Shown: in pieces, positions 9,680 to 19,654 of the stretch | Numbering within the stretch: position 1 is the stretch's first letter | Layout: every line of letters starts with the position of its first letter | DNA from: Chromera velia | Taxonomy: Eukaryota > Sar > Chromeraceae | Reading direction: 5' to 3' | Length of the DNA: 45,334 nt | Assembly (NCBI GenBank): GCA_018398765.1 | Contig: JAHBMJ010000563.1 | Span: 1-45,334, forward strand | Translations under genes and position numbers: made by a program | Notes under the pieces: model-generated | Seen by the model: the letters and a program-made list of their open reading frames with translations, nothing else | Database searches by the model: none | Told to the model about the DNA's origin: nothing

Positions 9680-10540
9680 TCAACTTGGTCCCCTTCCAAC
9701 TGTCTCTCCCACTTTCTCTTTCTCTTTTTCTCCCTGTCCTAAGAGTTTCTGATCTTTCAAGACCCCCAGAATCATTCGCGTTTTCTCTCTGATTTCCTCC
9801 TCCACCCCCATCGGCCTGCCCCCGTCTCCATTCAACGGTCGAATCCAGACATCGGGACTCTCCGGTGTCTCGTAAGGATCGTCTATTCCAGTGAACCCTT
9901 TGATCTCACCTGACCGTGCCTTCTTGTACAAACTCTTCGGATCCCTTGCTTCGCATTCTCCAAGAGGCGTGTCAACAAAAACCTCCACAAACCTCCCATC
10001 AGCAACCAGACTCCGAGCGTGTGCTCTTGCCTTTCGATAAGGCGAAATCGCGGACACCATCACAATCACACCCTCACGTGCCATCAGCGCTGCAACCTCA
10101 GAAAGCCTGCGTACATTTTCATCCCGGCTTTCAGCGGAAAAGGCAAGATCCGAATTCAGCCCTGCTCTGACTTTGTCCCCATCTAATACCACAGAGAACC
10201 TCCCCATTCTTGTGAGTTCTCTCTCCACCGACTCACTCAAGGTCGTCTTCCCAGAACCCGACAGACCCGTGAACCAAACCACACAGCCACGTTGCCCAAG
10301 CAGGCGCTCCTTCTCCCCCTGCATGCCCCTCGAGATCCGTCCTGCTGCTGCACAAAACGGGGCAGAGACGGCTCTCAGGCCCGGAGACGGCAAGGACGGC
10401 CCAACGGAGACGCCAACAGGATTGCCTCTCCGCCCCCCCCGAATCAGTGAACGAATGCCCCGCGGGAAAAAAACAGCTGCTCTTCCTCCCGATAAGCCAA
10501 GCAGGGAGATGGCAACAACTGCTCTGCTTCCAAAGAACAT
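9680..10540 (-). CDS. Adenylylsulfate (APS) kinase, probably plastid-targeted
   Basis: APS kinase transfers phosphate from ATP to adenosine 5'-phosphosulfate, making PAPS for sulfation. The 286-aa single-exon protein has the P-loop GLSGSGKT at residues 92-99, DGDKVR at about 120-125, ESRDENVRRLSEVA at 137-150, ISPYRKAR at 165-172, FVEVFVDTPLGECEARD at 184-200, SLYKKAR and FTGIDDPYE. These are the family motifs in order. Residues 1-80 are extra to the roughly 200-aa core. A hydrophobic N-terminus (MFFGSRAVVAISLLGL) ends near GGRAAVFFPRG and is followed by an Arg/Ser/Gly/Pro-rich, acid-free segment. That pattern fits the signal peptide plus transit peptide used by complex plastids, with Phe near the cleavage site. 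The ATG at 10540 begins this presequence. Targeting is an inference; enzyme identity is firm. Confidence 0.95.
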   Translation of the reverse strand: MFFGSRAVVAISLLGLSGGRAAVFFPRGIRSLIRGGRRGNPVGVSVGPSLPSPGLRAVSAPFCAAAGRISRGMQGEKERLLGQRGCVVWFTGLSGSGKTTLSESVERELTRMGRFSVVLDGDKVRAGLNSDLAFSAESRDENVRRLSEVAALMAREGVIVMVSAISPYRKARAHARSLVADGRFVEVFVDTPLGECEARDPKSLYKKARSGEIKGFTGIDDPYETPESPDVWIRPLNGDGGRPMGVEEEIREKTRMILGVLKDQKLLGQGEKEKEKVGETVGRGPS

Positions 10541-11219
10541 GACTCAACCTTGCTCCTGATCACAAAGCATCCAAGCATCTGTGAAGAAGAGGAAATTTAC
10601 AAACATTGCAAGAGTCTCAGACCAAATACTCATCATTGTTTGGCGCGTTTTTTTCATATTGAAGCCTATGGATTTACAGTCGAAACTGGGCGCTTTGTGA
10701 TTCTTCCTGAGCTTCCAAGACCACTGTATGACTGTACCTACTAGAGTCAGTGTACCTAGTCATTGCAGACTTCTCACAGTCATCATGGTCTGACAGTCCG
10801 TCTACATCACCCGCGCGCGGCGCGATGCTTTCTCACGTATACGCAACCGCGTACGCAACCGTGGGGAAGGCCCGCGGCCTCCACGTCCCCATGCATGCAA
10901 CCGGTTCTCTTGCATGCATGCAAAATGTTGCATGCAAAGCGCGAGCTAGGCGATAGTTTTTCTTCAAAGTCTTGAAACGGCCGTATTGTATGCACGTTGC
11001 AAGAAGACTCTATGCAAAGTGTTTGGTGAGAAGACTTTTAGCTGAGCCCTGTACGCTGAAGAAGCAAAACCTGCAGGCCTCTGTGCGAGAAGTGAGCACT
11101 CTTGATCGAAAGTCGGTTCTCAGTCGGTGCCTGTGTGAAAACCCAACTGCATGACTGACCTTCACGCGGAAGCGCAACACTGAAGAAAAGGAAACCCAGC
11201 CAGCAGAAGCCCAGAGAGA
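10541..11219. promoter_or_regulatory. Divergent promoter region with TGCATGCA cluster
   Basis: 679 bp between the start of the minus-strand APS kinase and the plus-strand membrane-protein gene. Four copies of the palindrome TGCATGCA lie at 10892-10899, 10911-10918, 10915-10922 (overlapping) and 10929-10936. This octamer is known as an ApiAP2 target in apicomplexans. I see no convincing coding sequence here; the short frames present are unsupported. Confidence 0.55.
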
Positions 11220-12388
11220 ATGGCAGGTGTTGGGACAGCAGAGGTTCAGCCTCGATATCAGAGGCGCATTAAGTATTTTCTGGAGAACTCACCATGGTTT
11301 GCCATGACGTTTCTGGTTGTTGTTGTTGCACTCAGTTTGTCAGGGGGTATCGTCACAATCCTCTCCGCATAGGGTACGGAGCAAGTCCTCACCACTCTAG
11401 ACAGCGACACGTCAGGGCTCGTGCGAATCAACACACTCCGCTGGCGCGTGTGGAAAGCGCACGAGACCCTCACAAGAGGCATCGAGCAGTACGAGACCCA
11501 GCCAGCAACTCCAGTGATAGAGAGCAGCTTCGACATTGAGACCCGTGTCCATACAGATCTGTTCTCGTTGGATCTGGACTTCATTGCCGAATCGTTTCCG
11601 TTGGTGGCTGCAGATTTCAAGGACCAGGTGGCTGGTTATGCCAATCTGTTGAATGACGCCTTGGACATCCGTGCCATTCCTGACGGATTCGATGCGGCTT
11701 TGGTGGCACTGGATGATCGTCTGGGAGAAAAGTATGATTCCATTTTGAGCAAAATGAAAAGCGAGCTGAAGACCAAACGCGACGAAGCACAGGTTGAATT
11801 CATCTACAACGTCGTTGCCCTTGGGATTGCAGTGCTTCTTCGTGCAATTGTTGCCTTGCTGTTTGTTATTGCGGATGGGTGGGGTAGATGCGGGCAGGCA
11901 GTTCGAAATTTGACCCGCAGAAGCAAGCGCACCGTCGAAGGAAAGCACGTCGAAGAACCCATCTCACCCATGAGCAACGAGCCCCAAAGTCCGAGGGACA
12001 ATTCCCCGAAGAGTCCCACGACCTCACGGAGATCTGGGATCGGGTTCAGCCGGTCTGCATTTGGTGCAGCTGCATTGGCTCTGGTGGTTGATGCGTGTCA
12101 CGGGGGCAATGCGGTGTTGATTGTGCAGGTGACGGCCGGAATTCTCAATGAGGTCACGACTACAGACTTGCCCCTTTTGGAGTCGGCGATGCAAATTGAG
12201 TACATTGACCCGATCCTCACAGGGTCTGCCTCTCGGTTTGTGCTCTCTGATGCCACTGCAACGGAATGGGTCGACAGGTCAGAAGCACAAATACAGACAG
12301 ACAAGACATTGCCTCACAAAGCAAACTTGCCGATTTGCGTGATGGAATGAGTCAATACCCATTCACACAGACACGAACGAGGCAAGCG

Positions 12389-12423
<35 letters not shown>

Positions 12424-13649
12424 GGACCGATAGAAAAAAGATGGATGGATGGATAGATGGACAGATGGTCAGAAGGACATGCGGGAAAGCGGACAGCGAG
12501 ACAGACCATGAATTTCCTTCTTTGTTCGTCTCTTCTATTTGTCAGTCAGACAGACGTGCAGACCGACAGACGGGTAGACAAGCAGGAAGAGAAAGGGGCA
12601 CACACAGCTCAGCTGTCCACCTACCACTCCGCTCACGAGGGTTGAGACACGTGCCGTGCCCGCCTTCATTTTGTTTCTGGTTCTATTGGCTCATTCTGCC
12701 TGCCTGCCTGCCTGCCTGCCTGTATCTGAATCAAACAAACAAGCAGGTACGATGCCATCGTTGCGGATCTGGACGCGGCAATCGCTCAGCAGGGTGAGAC
12801 TTCGTCTCTGCCGGTCGACGATCTGTTCAATGCTTACATTGACGAGAAGAACACAATTCTCGTCGAGAAGGAGACCATCGCTATCTCGGCAGACGCTGAT
12901 GTACGCACACCCTTTCTGTGTCTTCGTCCTTTTCTGTATTCCGTGCTCCCCCGAAAACCTCCGTTCGCACTTCCTTTCTGTGCTGTCTTCACTTCCTCTT
13001 TTTTAATGTTCGTTCTTTCTTTCCTTCTGTCTGTCTGTCTGTCTGTCTGTCTGCCTCCCTGCCCTTCCTTTCTCTCTTTCTATCTTTTTGTCTGTTTCTC
13101 TCTTCCCAGCCGATCTCTGATTGTCGCTCTCTTTCGGTCTGTCTAGCTGTCTGTTTGTCTGTTTGTCTGAATGTAAGTATGCATTCACAAACGTATGAGT
13201 CTGCGTGTGTGTGCGTGTGCGTGTGTGTATGTATGTCTGTATGTGTATGTGTGTGAGAGAGAGAGGGGGGGGGGGGGGGGGGGGAGGGAGGGAAGCGAGG
13301 GAGCAAATTGACGTTTTCTGTTCAAACTGAGGCATCAATGTACCCAGACCGTGATGTTTTCTTCCTTCCATCGATCTGATTCACATCTCTCTGCATGCGA
13401 GTGTAAAATGGTTCAAATCGCCCGACCACCGTTGTATGTACTCTGGAAGCATAAAAGCAGGCCGGCTCAAAAAACTCCAACGACCCACATTCCCCCATGC
13501 ATCTTCTCCGACGTCCCTTGCAGATCACACAGGCAGACAGATTTGACGCCATGTACGGTCGCACGTACCTGGTAGCGAAATCAGAATATCTGGTTGCCTC
13601 AAACGACTACAGGGTGCAACAGGTCTGTCTGTCTGTCTGTCTGTCTGTC

Positions 13650-13696
<47 letters not shown>

Positions 13697-14921
13697 GTCT
13701 GCCTGTCTCTACGTCTTTCACTCCTCCCTGGTCCTAAGATAATCTCTGTGTAGGACGACCCCAGCTGTAAGACGTTCAAGAGTGTTTTTTCACGCAGTCA
13801 AGATTTGTGTAAGGGTTTGTGTAATGAAGAATTGTGTACGGGTTCATGCAGTCAAGATTTGTGTAAGGGTTCATGCAGTCAAGAATTGTGTAAGGGTTTT
13901 TCGCCGTCCACAAAGCCTCCCTGAGGGGCTCCATACAGACCAATGGGGGCCGGGAGCTGATATACTGACGCACCCATTCTTTGCCTTGTCCATAATTTTC
14001 TATCGCTTGCAGGTCCAGTCTGTGAGGGCTCAGCTGACAAGTGGTATTCGTGTGGCGTCGATTCTGTTGATGATTTCTTCCTTCTTGCTCGCTCTGATTG
14101 TTCTTGGAGTCCTTCCTGAGTTCATCAAAGACGCCATCGAGACCTGCAGATGGATGAGACAGAATACGATGATGAAACGTCTTCGGGCCGCCTCCAAGAG
14201 ACTGGGAAACAATATGAGGGGCAGCATCATGGGCGTTCGTGCCTCGATTGACTTCACTGGAAAGCCTGAGGGAGGGGAAATTGATGTGGAAAAGGGTGAA
14301 AGCAAAGAAAATCAGTACCAGATCCCAGCCCCTCAACTCCCTCTAGAACGGAAAGCTGAGCCGCAGCAACAGCTGCCGGCTCCCGAAAGCCCTCACGACA
14401 ACGAAGGCGTAAAAGAGGAGCAGGGAGAAATCACACCCCCTCAGAAGGACGAGATGCACCAACAGGAAGACGACAGCCCTCCGCACGAGGCCGTGCTGCA
14501 GTCGCAGGAGCCCACCTCCCTGCCCGAGGCATTCAAGTCGAGGAACGCGGGATCACAGAAACTCACAGGCCCGCCCAAGAACACTTACGAGGACGAATCG
14601 ATTTGTCAGTTGAGCCCGCTCTTTTCACACTGTATTGCTATAAGTCACTCGCATCGACGGTTGATGCTCCAGTGTGTTTCCAATCGCAGCTGTGTCATGG
14701 TCATCAGAAAAGTCAATCCACGAGTGTCGATCCAGTATGTCATTACATTTTGGGTTATTTTTGTTCCCCTCTTTTCTCTCTTTACACTTTCTCTTTTCGT
14801 TTCAGTTTCTTTTCAATCCTTCAAAATAGATCTTATCTCAGCTGCTTTCTCCTTTTCCGCTGTACCACGACGGTTGGCGTTCTTTGTGTCTGCAGACAGC
14901 GGAGAGGAGTCCGAGATTTAG
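11220..14921 (+). CDS. Multi-pass membrane protein with two tandem helical sensor-like modules (five exons, one in-frame TAG)
   Basis: My model has exons 11220-12277, 12747-12900, 13524-13622, 14013-14604 and 14896-14921 (1929 nt, phases match, 642 aa). TM1 is at residues about 27-50 and TM2 at 195-218. TM3 at 280-306 is weak. TM4 is at 449-471. Between TM1 and TM2, and again between TM3 and TM4, lie about 140-residue charged helical stretches (for example YDAIVADLDAAIAQ and MYGRTYLVAKSEYLVAS). Their look is that of four-helix-bundle ligand-sensing domains of chemoreceptors and histidine kinases. A basic/Ser-Pro loop separates the modules. The tail (residues 472-642) is Gln/Pro/Glu-rich with no kinase or cyclase domain. 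Codon 51 is TAG (11370-11372), directly after TM1. I cannot remove it with a frame-keeping intron that spares TM1. It may be a sequence error, a pseudogenising change, or evidence that the true start is downstream. The family is not recognised. Confidence 0.7.
12388..12425. repeat. (GACA)n microsatellite in intron 1
   Basis: About nine GACA copies. A related run of CCTG units follows at 12698-12722 in the same intron, and GACAGACA fragments recur at 12547-12585. Confidence 0.9.
13026..13284. repeat. (CTGT)n, (GT)n and G-run in intron 2
   Basis: CTGT repeats at 13026-13052, TCTG/TTTG repeats at 13131-13170, GT/GTAT repeats at 13205-13252 and an almost pure G tract at 13265-13284. All lie inside the 12901-13523 intron. 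Confidence 0.9.
13623..13700. repeat. (CTGT)n-(CT)n microsatellite at the start of intron 3
   Basis: Begins immediately at the donor site: the GT of the splice donor is itself part of the GTCTGTCTGT repeat. Passes into (CT)n. Confidence 0.9.
13791..13898. repeat. 27-bp minisatellite, four copies, in intron 3
   Basis: Four 27-bp units, the first and third nearly identical, the second the most diverged. Each contains a core GTGTAAGGGTT or close variant and CAGTCAAGA. The unit is a multiple of three, so open frames on both strands look like nine-residue protein repeats, but the array sits between two phase-0 exons and ends 114 bp before an acceptor. Confidence 0.92.
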
Positions 14922-17272
14922 GGAGAGACGGGACGAGACGAGAAGATCATCCTCTCTTGCTCATGTAGCAGCCTAAAAACCCTCTGTGGCGACATGTAGA
15001 TCATCCGCGGATTGAAAGAGATGTTTGTCCATGGTTCGTCAGGTCGAGATTGCTGAAGAGACTCGATGTAGCGTTTCGATTTTTCTTCCAGAATTCAACT
15101 TCAACTTCATCTTGCACGTCTGCACCGCCAAAAAAGCTGCCGACACTAACGGCTTCGGCTTCGCTCCTTCGCTCTCTTCCCTCCCTCTTTGCGTCCTTTC
15201 CCATCCCCTTTCTTACTCTGTTACTTCCCTTTCTTGTGTCTTTCTTTATCTTCCTTCAGGTTGAGCAAGTGTGTGCACTCTGTATGCACGCTGCGAAGAA
15301 AATTTGTTCGCTTGCTTTGATTCATCCCTCAACTCTGGGCGTAAAGCTCCAATTCAATCACGCATGTGTGTCTCCCTCCATACGTTGCGTGCATGTCTGC
15401 CTGTCTGTCTGTCTGTTTGTCTGTTTGTCGGACAGACGAAGTTGGTCAGCAAATCAATCGATTCATCGTTTTGCCTCATTTCATGCACGCGGACTCACGG
15501 TCCTCCTTCCATTTATTGTTTTTGAATTCACTTTTTCCGTCTCTTCATTCTCGATCGAGCTCGGAAGAGGTGCTCTCTCTGTCGATCGATGCACGCATTG
15601 GTACTTTCTTCCGGGGTTCGTGGGGTCTTCTTCTTTGATTGTCTGTCAGTGATTGTTCGATTAATGTTGATATGATCAATACATGGGTTCGTGGGGAGAA
15701 GACTCTTCAGTCCATGCAAAATAAATCAGTTTTGGAGACTCCTCCAGTCTTTCTTCATTCGACAAAACTCTCGCAGGGATCTGCCGTCTCGAAAGAGAAC
15801 CAACGAAGACTATCTATCGATCCACTCAATTTTTCGTTTACTATCCTGCATGTTGAGCCAAGACGAGAAGAGAAAAAAAAAGACAAGAAGAGACCAAATG
15901 GGACGATCGAGACGAGTCGAAGAGCATCGTTCAGTTTTGTCTTTCTTCAGAGCAGTTGCAGCATCTGGACAGACATCAAACCATGCAGCTCTGTATCTAT
16001 ATACATCCACCCACGAATCTGTCATGCATGCTCTGTTGGAATTCCTTTTGTTCCTTTGGGGTTCTTTCACGATCATGCGATCGGGCTGGGCGGTCCCCCC
16101 CCTCGATCCTTGGGCAGGGCGTGTAATGCATTTCAATCAGCATCAGTCGTGCAGCGAGAGGCATTTGTCCGTCTTCGGTGTGCAGCAAATACGCAGCAGC
16201 AGAAGAAAAGAAGATGCACGCATGACCCCTCCCTCATTCCGACAGTATTGCCAGTAAGTGGTCAGACATGCAGAAGGATCGCACACGACCACCACACCCC
16301 TCAGGTGGGCCTGAATAGGATCGATCGACTGAATGTTGCAAGAAGGAAGACAAAAAAAGGGTTGGCCGACCGATTGATGGATGCACGATGGGTGGATCCA
16401 TCGATCGATCGGTCACTTGAATGGTCGTCTGCATGATGGACAGAGAGTCTTGCCATGGCGTTTGTTCTTCGTGAGTTTGTTTGGTTTTTTGTTTTCCTTT
16501 CCTCAAATGAACATGATGTGGTTTATCGATCGTATATGCATGCATGAGTGAATGAATGAATTGGCTGGATGTATTACATGGACTTGCCAGCCTGAGAATG
16601 AAGACATGTGCATCAGAATTTAAAGTGCGTGCGTGCAGATGAGATCGGAGCTCCGCCACTGTTTTATGTTTGTTTAAGTGCAATTCTCGATCTTCTTTTG
16701 CACCCATGCATGCTTCTTGTAGCCCGTTCAAGCGATCACGGAAGATGGGTGTAAGAAGGGCGCAGGTCATCAGAGAATTTGGCGACCTTCCATGTTGTCT
16801 TCGCCTCCCTCCCTCCCCACAGATTGCTGAATTGCCTTTTCCTCTTTTGCGTGTACGTATTGAAAAAACAAGCGGAGGCAAGACAAGACAACGCATACGC
16901 GCACCTGCCCATGCACGTACCGATCGAGATGCTGTCATACAGGCCGATTCAAAAAAACAGATCTTTGCAAGGAGAGATCTGATCGAAGCCAGGGAGAGAT
17001 GAAGGAAGGCCGTAACTCGCTCGTTCGGCTGCATGGAAAAAAAGAAAACATCACATGCAGAAAAAGAGAACATCACAGATACTATGCAGAGAACCGGGGA
17101 AGCAAAAGAAGGGGCTCCGAAGAGGAGAAGAAAGAAGGGAAACAACGAAACATAAAAGCACGTCAAGAACAAGAATCAGGCGTGAAGTTTATATCAATGG
17201 ATGTCTGGAAGATGTTTTCCTTATCCGAAGTCCTTTACCCCCTCCCTATGTGAGATCGAGTCTGTCCTCACC
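14922..17272. other. 2.35-kb stretch with no gene recognised
   Basis: The start is probably the 3' UTR of the membrane-protein gene. Open frames at 15639-16436 (+, 265 aa) and 16234-17172 (-, 312 aa) overlap each other, have mixed composition and no family resemblance, and are probably chance. Short CTGT runs at about 15398-15430 and repeated GATCGATC steps at 16320-16420 are the only structure seen. Confidence 0.55.
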
Positions 17273-17274
17273 TA

Positions 17275-18531
17275 TGAGTCACGAAAGAATACGAAGGATT
17301 TGTTTTTTTTCATTTTTTCAAAAAAGTAAGCATTGATTTATTTTTTGCTTTTTTGAAAAAAGCAAAAAAGTTGAAAAAATTAATTGAAAAAAACAAAAAA
17401 AAATGAAAAAAGTAAAAAAAGGAAAACTTTGAAAAAACTTTCATTTAATTTAAGTTGTTCAAAAAACATGAAAAAAGTAACAAGGAATAAATTAAAAGAA
17501 ATCATACACAATTTAATTTTGTAAGTAGTGTTTAAGTAGTAGAATTATTGCTTGATAATAAAATTTACTTATAAAACTACCGTGCAGGTAGCCAGGATTT
17601 TACGGGATTTTAGCCCAGGATTTTAATTAGTGGATTTTACGGGATTTTGGCCAGGATTTTAGCGGATTTTAGCGGATTTTGCCCAGGATTCTGCCGGGCT
17701 CTCAAGATTAAAAATATAATCCCTATACCTAGGATTTTAAAATCTAAAATCCTGGAAGAAAGCTAAAATCCTAGCCTCTTCCTAGGATTATACGGGATTT
17801 TATGGGATTTACGGGATTATACGGGATTTTACGGGAGAGATATAATCCTGTAAAATCCCGCAAAATCCTGTAAAATCTTGGCATTCATTTCTAAAATCCT
17901 AGGATCCAGGATTTTAGTCTTTATAATCCCTAGAGCCAGTATTTTAGATTTTAAAATCCTGGAGAAATAGTCCGGCAGAATCCTGGGCAAAATCCGCCTA
18001 AATCTGCTAAAATCCTGACCAAAATCCCGTAAAATCCGCTAAAATCCTGGGCTAAAATCCTGCAAAATCCTAGCTACCTGCAGGGTATACCATAGTTTCA
18101 TAATTAATTTTCAATATAAACGCTTCAACTCATATAAAATAATGGATAGAGCATGTGTATGATAACAGTTTTGAATATAAAAAATAAAAACAGTGATAGC
18201 TTATAAATCATAAAAGATAAGAGCTTTATATCAAAATTCAATTAGAAAAAACAGTGTTAAAATATATAAGTTATATAAGTTATATAAATTTATAAAAGTT
18301 ATTATATTTAGACTTATCCACATAAGTTTTTCAATAAATTGTTTTGTTTGCCTTTTTGTTTTTTTGAAAAGATAAAAAGTTTACTTTTTTAAAGTTTTTT
18401 TGTTGACATTACTTTTTTTCTACTTTTTTGTTTATTTTGAAAAAAATAAAAAAGTAGGAAAAACTATTTTTACCTTAACTTTTTTTCGAGTTTTTTGTTT
18501 TTTTCAAAAAAAATAACTTTCTCGTGACTCA
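17275..18531. mobile_element. AT-rich TIR (MITE-like) element
   Basis: Begins TGAGTCACGAAAG and ends with its inverted counterpart CTTTCTCGTGACTCA (one extra base). It is flanked by TA at 17273-17274 and 18532-18533, as expected for a TA target duplication (Tc1/mariner-type insertion). Inside the ends are poly-A/T arms built of TTTTTTGAAAAAA-type blocks (17305-17430 and 18350-18515). No transposase frame is present, so it is non-autonomous. A second palindromic unit lies nested at 17578-18087. Confidence 0.8.
17578..18087. repeat. Foldback element made of GGATTTTA-type motifs
   Basis: A 510-bp imperfect palindrome. The left arm starts TACCGTGCAGGTAGC and the right arm ends with its inverse, GCTACCTGCAGGGTA. 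Each arm is packed with 9-13 bp units such as CCAGGATTTTAG, CGGGATTTTA and GCGGATTTTA, which on the other side of a centre near 17830 appear as TAAAATCC. The outermost ~120 bp of the arms pair at roughly 85-90% by eye. TA abuts both ends. Transcribed, it would form a very long hairpin. Its position inside the larger TIR element implies nested insertion. Confidence 0.85.
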
Positions 18532-18929
18532 TAGATGCTATGATATGATGAGGTGACTTAATCTGCCAGCCATCGTGTCCCAATAGCAAAGCGCAGTCTG
18601 TGAGTATTCATGTCATATTACAAGCTAGGAGCATGCTAGCGAATACTTACCTAAAGTGGCTAAACTTTGGGATTACTAGCTAGCAGAACACTGCTCTCCA
18701 GGATCGATCAGTCCGGTCCTAGGCATGCAGTAATGAGGGCACTGGCCTTTCGGGCGTCCCTCTGAAGAAGAAGCGAGAAGTATCGCCTTACCCGCTCCTT
18801 GGCCTGCCCCACCCCCCTACCCCCTTGGGCTTCCTGTCTCTCTCCATGCTCATACACTTCTTCTATCGACATACGCTCCAGTTACATAATATACCAGAAA
18901 TCACTCAGTCTCCCCCGCGGCCCCTCCGT
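18532..18929. other. Spacer between TIR element and LINE remnant
   Basis: About 400 bp with no gene seen. It may include the 3' untranslated end of the minus-strand non-LTR element, but I see no poly(A) tail or target duplication to fix that boundary. Confidence 0.4.
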
Positions 18930-19654
18930 TCAGAGACAAGTTGTCAGACGGTAAATCGGATCGTCAATCAATTTTTCCCAGCTTTTCTCTTCACAGGCTT
19001 TGCAAATTGATTTAACCCTCCCCTTATGCATGGTTTGCCCCCCCTCCAACAATGGCGCACAACAAAGGGCGGAAAACTGCCCCGGGGGAAGATAAGAACT
19101 GCTTGGGGAGAGGTTCCGCTGAGGCAGACCATGAGCGCCCCCTCTCCTCCACCAAGCTTCTAAAAACCAATTTTGCAAAGCGTTGGCTACTACTATTCTC
19201 CTTCTGATATTTGGTCAGGCAAGCAGACGGAGGGAAAGACACGTTCTCATCATGATGCATTCTTTGTCTCCCTTGCCTCCCCCCTCTCCTTTCTATGATA
19301 GAGACCGGGTTTACCTAGTCCCCCATTCATTCGTTCACCTCTCTGTTTCTCGCTCCCCTTCTCAGCTTGCTATCTGATATTCTGAAGTCGACCTCATCTG
19401 GTTCACCTTCTAGGAGGGCAGGACTGACAGGTTGCATAAGCTTTTTTACAGACCCTGACCACGCTCTTAACTCCCCCCTTCTATAGCATGCCCACCGCGC
19501 TGCACGCACTCATGAACCATTGGTTCATGTTTTGGTTATGAGCCACCAAAAATTCATTTATAGGCAAAAAGTCTTCTTTTAAAGGGCGAAAACCCCCCTA
19601 AAACTACGTTGAAACCCCCTTTAAAAACCATAAAATTCACTTTTTAAAGAGGTT

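Noticed and set aside
11347..11372. 26-nt intron that would remove the TAG
   Set aside because: It would shift the frame and is too short for the other introns seen here.
13405..13430. tRNA B-box-like GGTTCAAATC
   Set aside because: No A box, no acceptor-stem pairing nearby; inside an intron.
13753..13765. Possible 13-nt micro-exon after CTGTGTAG
   Set aside because: Flanking exons are both phase 0, so a 13-nt exon would break the frame.
13791..13898. Regularly repeated array considered as CRISPR or protein repeat
   Set aside because: Units are contiguous without spacers and lie in a eukaryotic intron.
15639..16436. 265-aa open frame on +
   Set aside because: No family resemblance and uneven composition; it overlaps a long minus-strand frame.
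16234..17172. 312-aa open frame on -
   Set aside because: A hydrophobic start followed by unstructured mixed sequence, no motif, and it opens without support from context. Probably chance.
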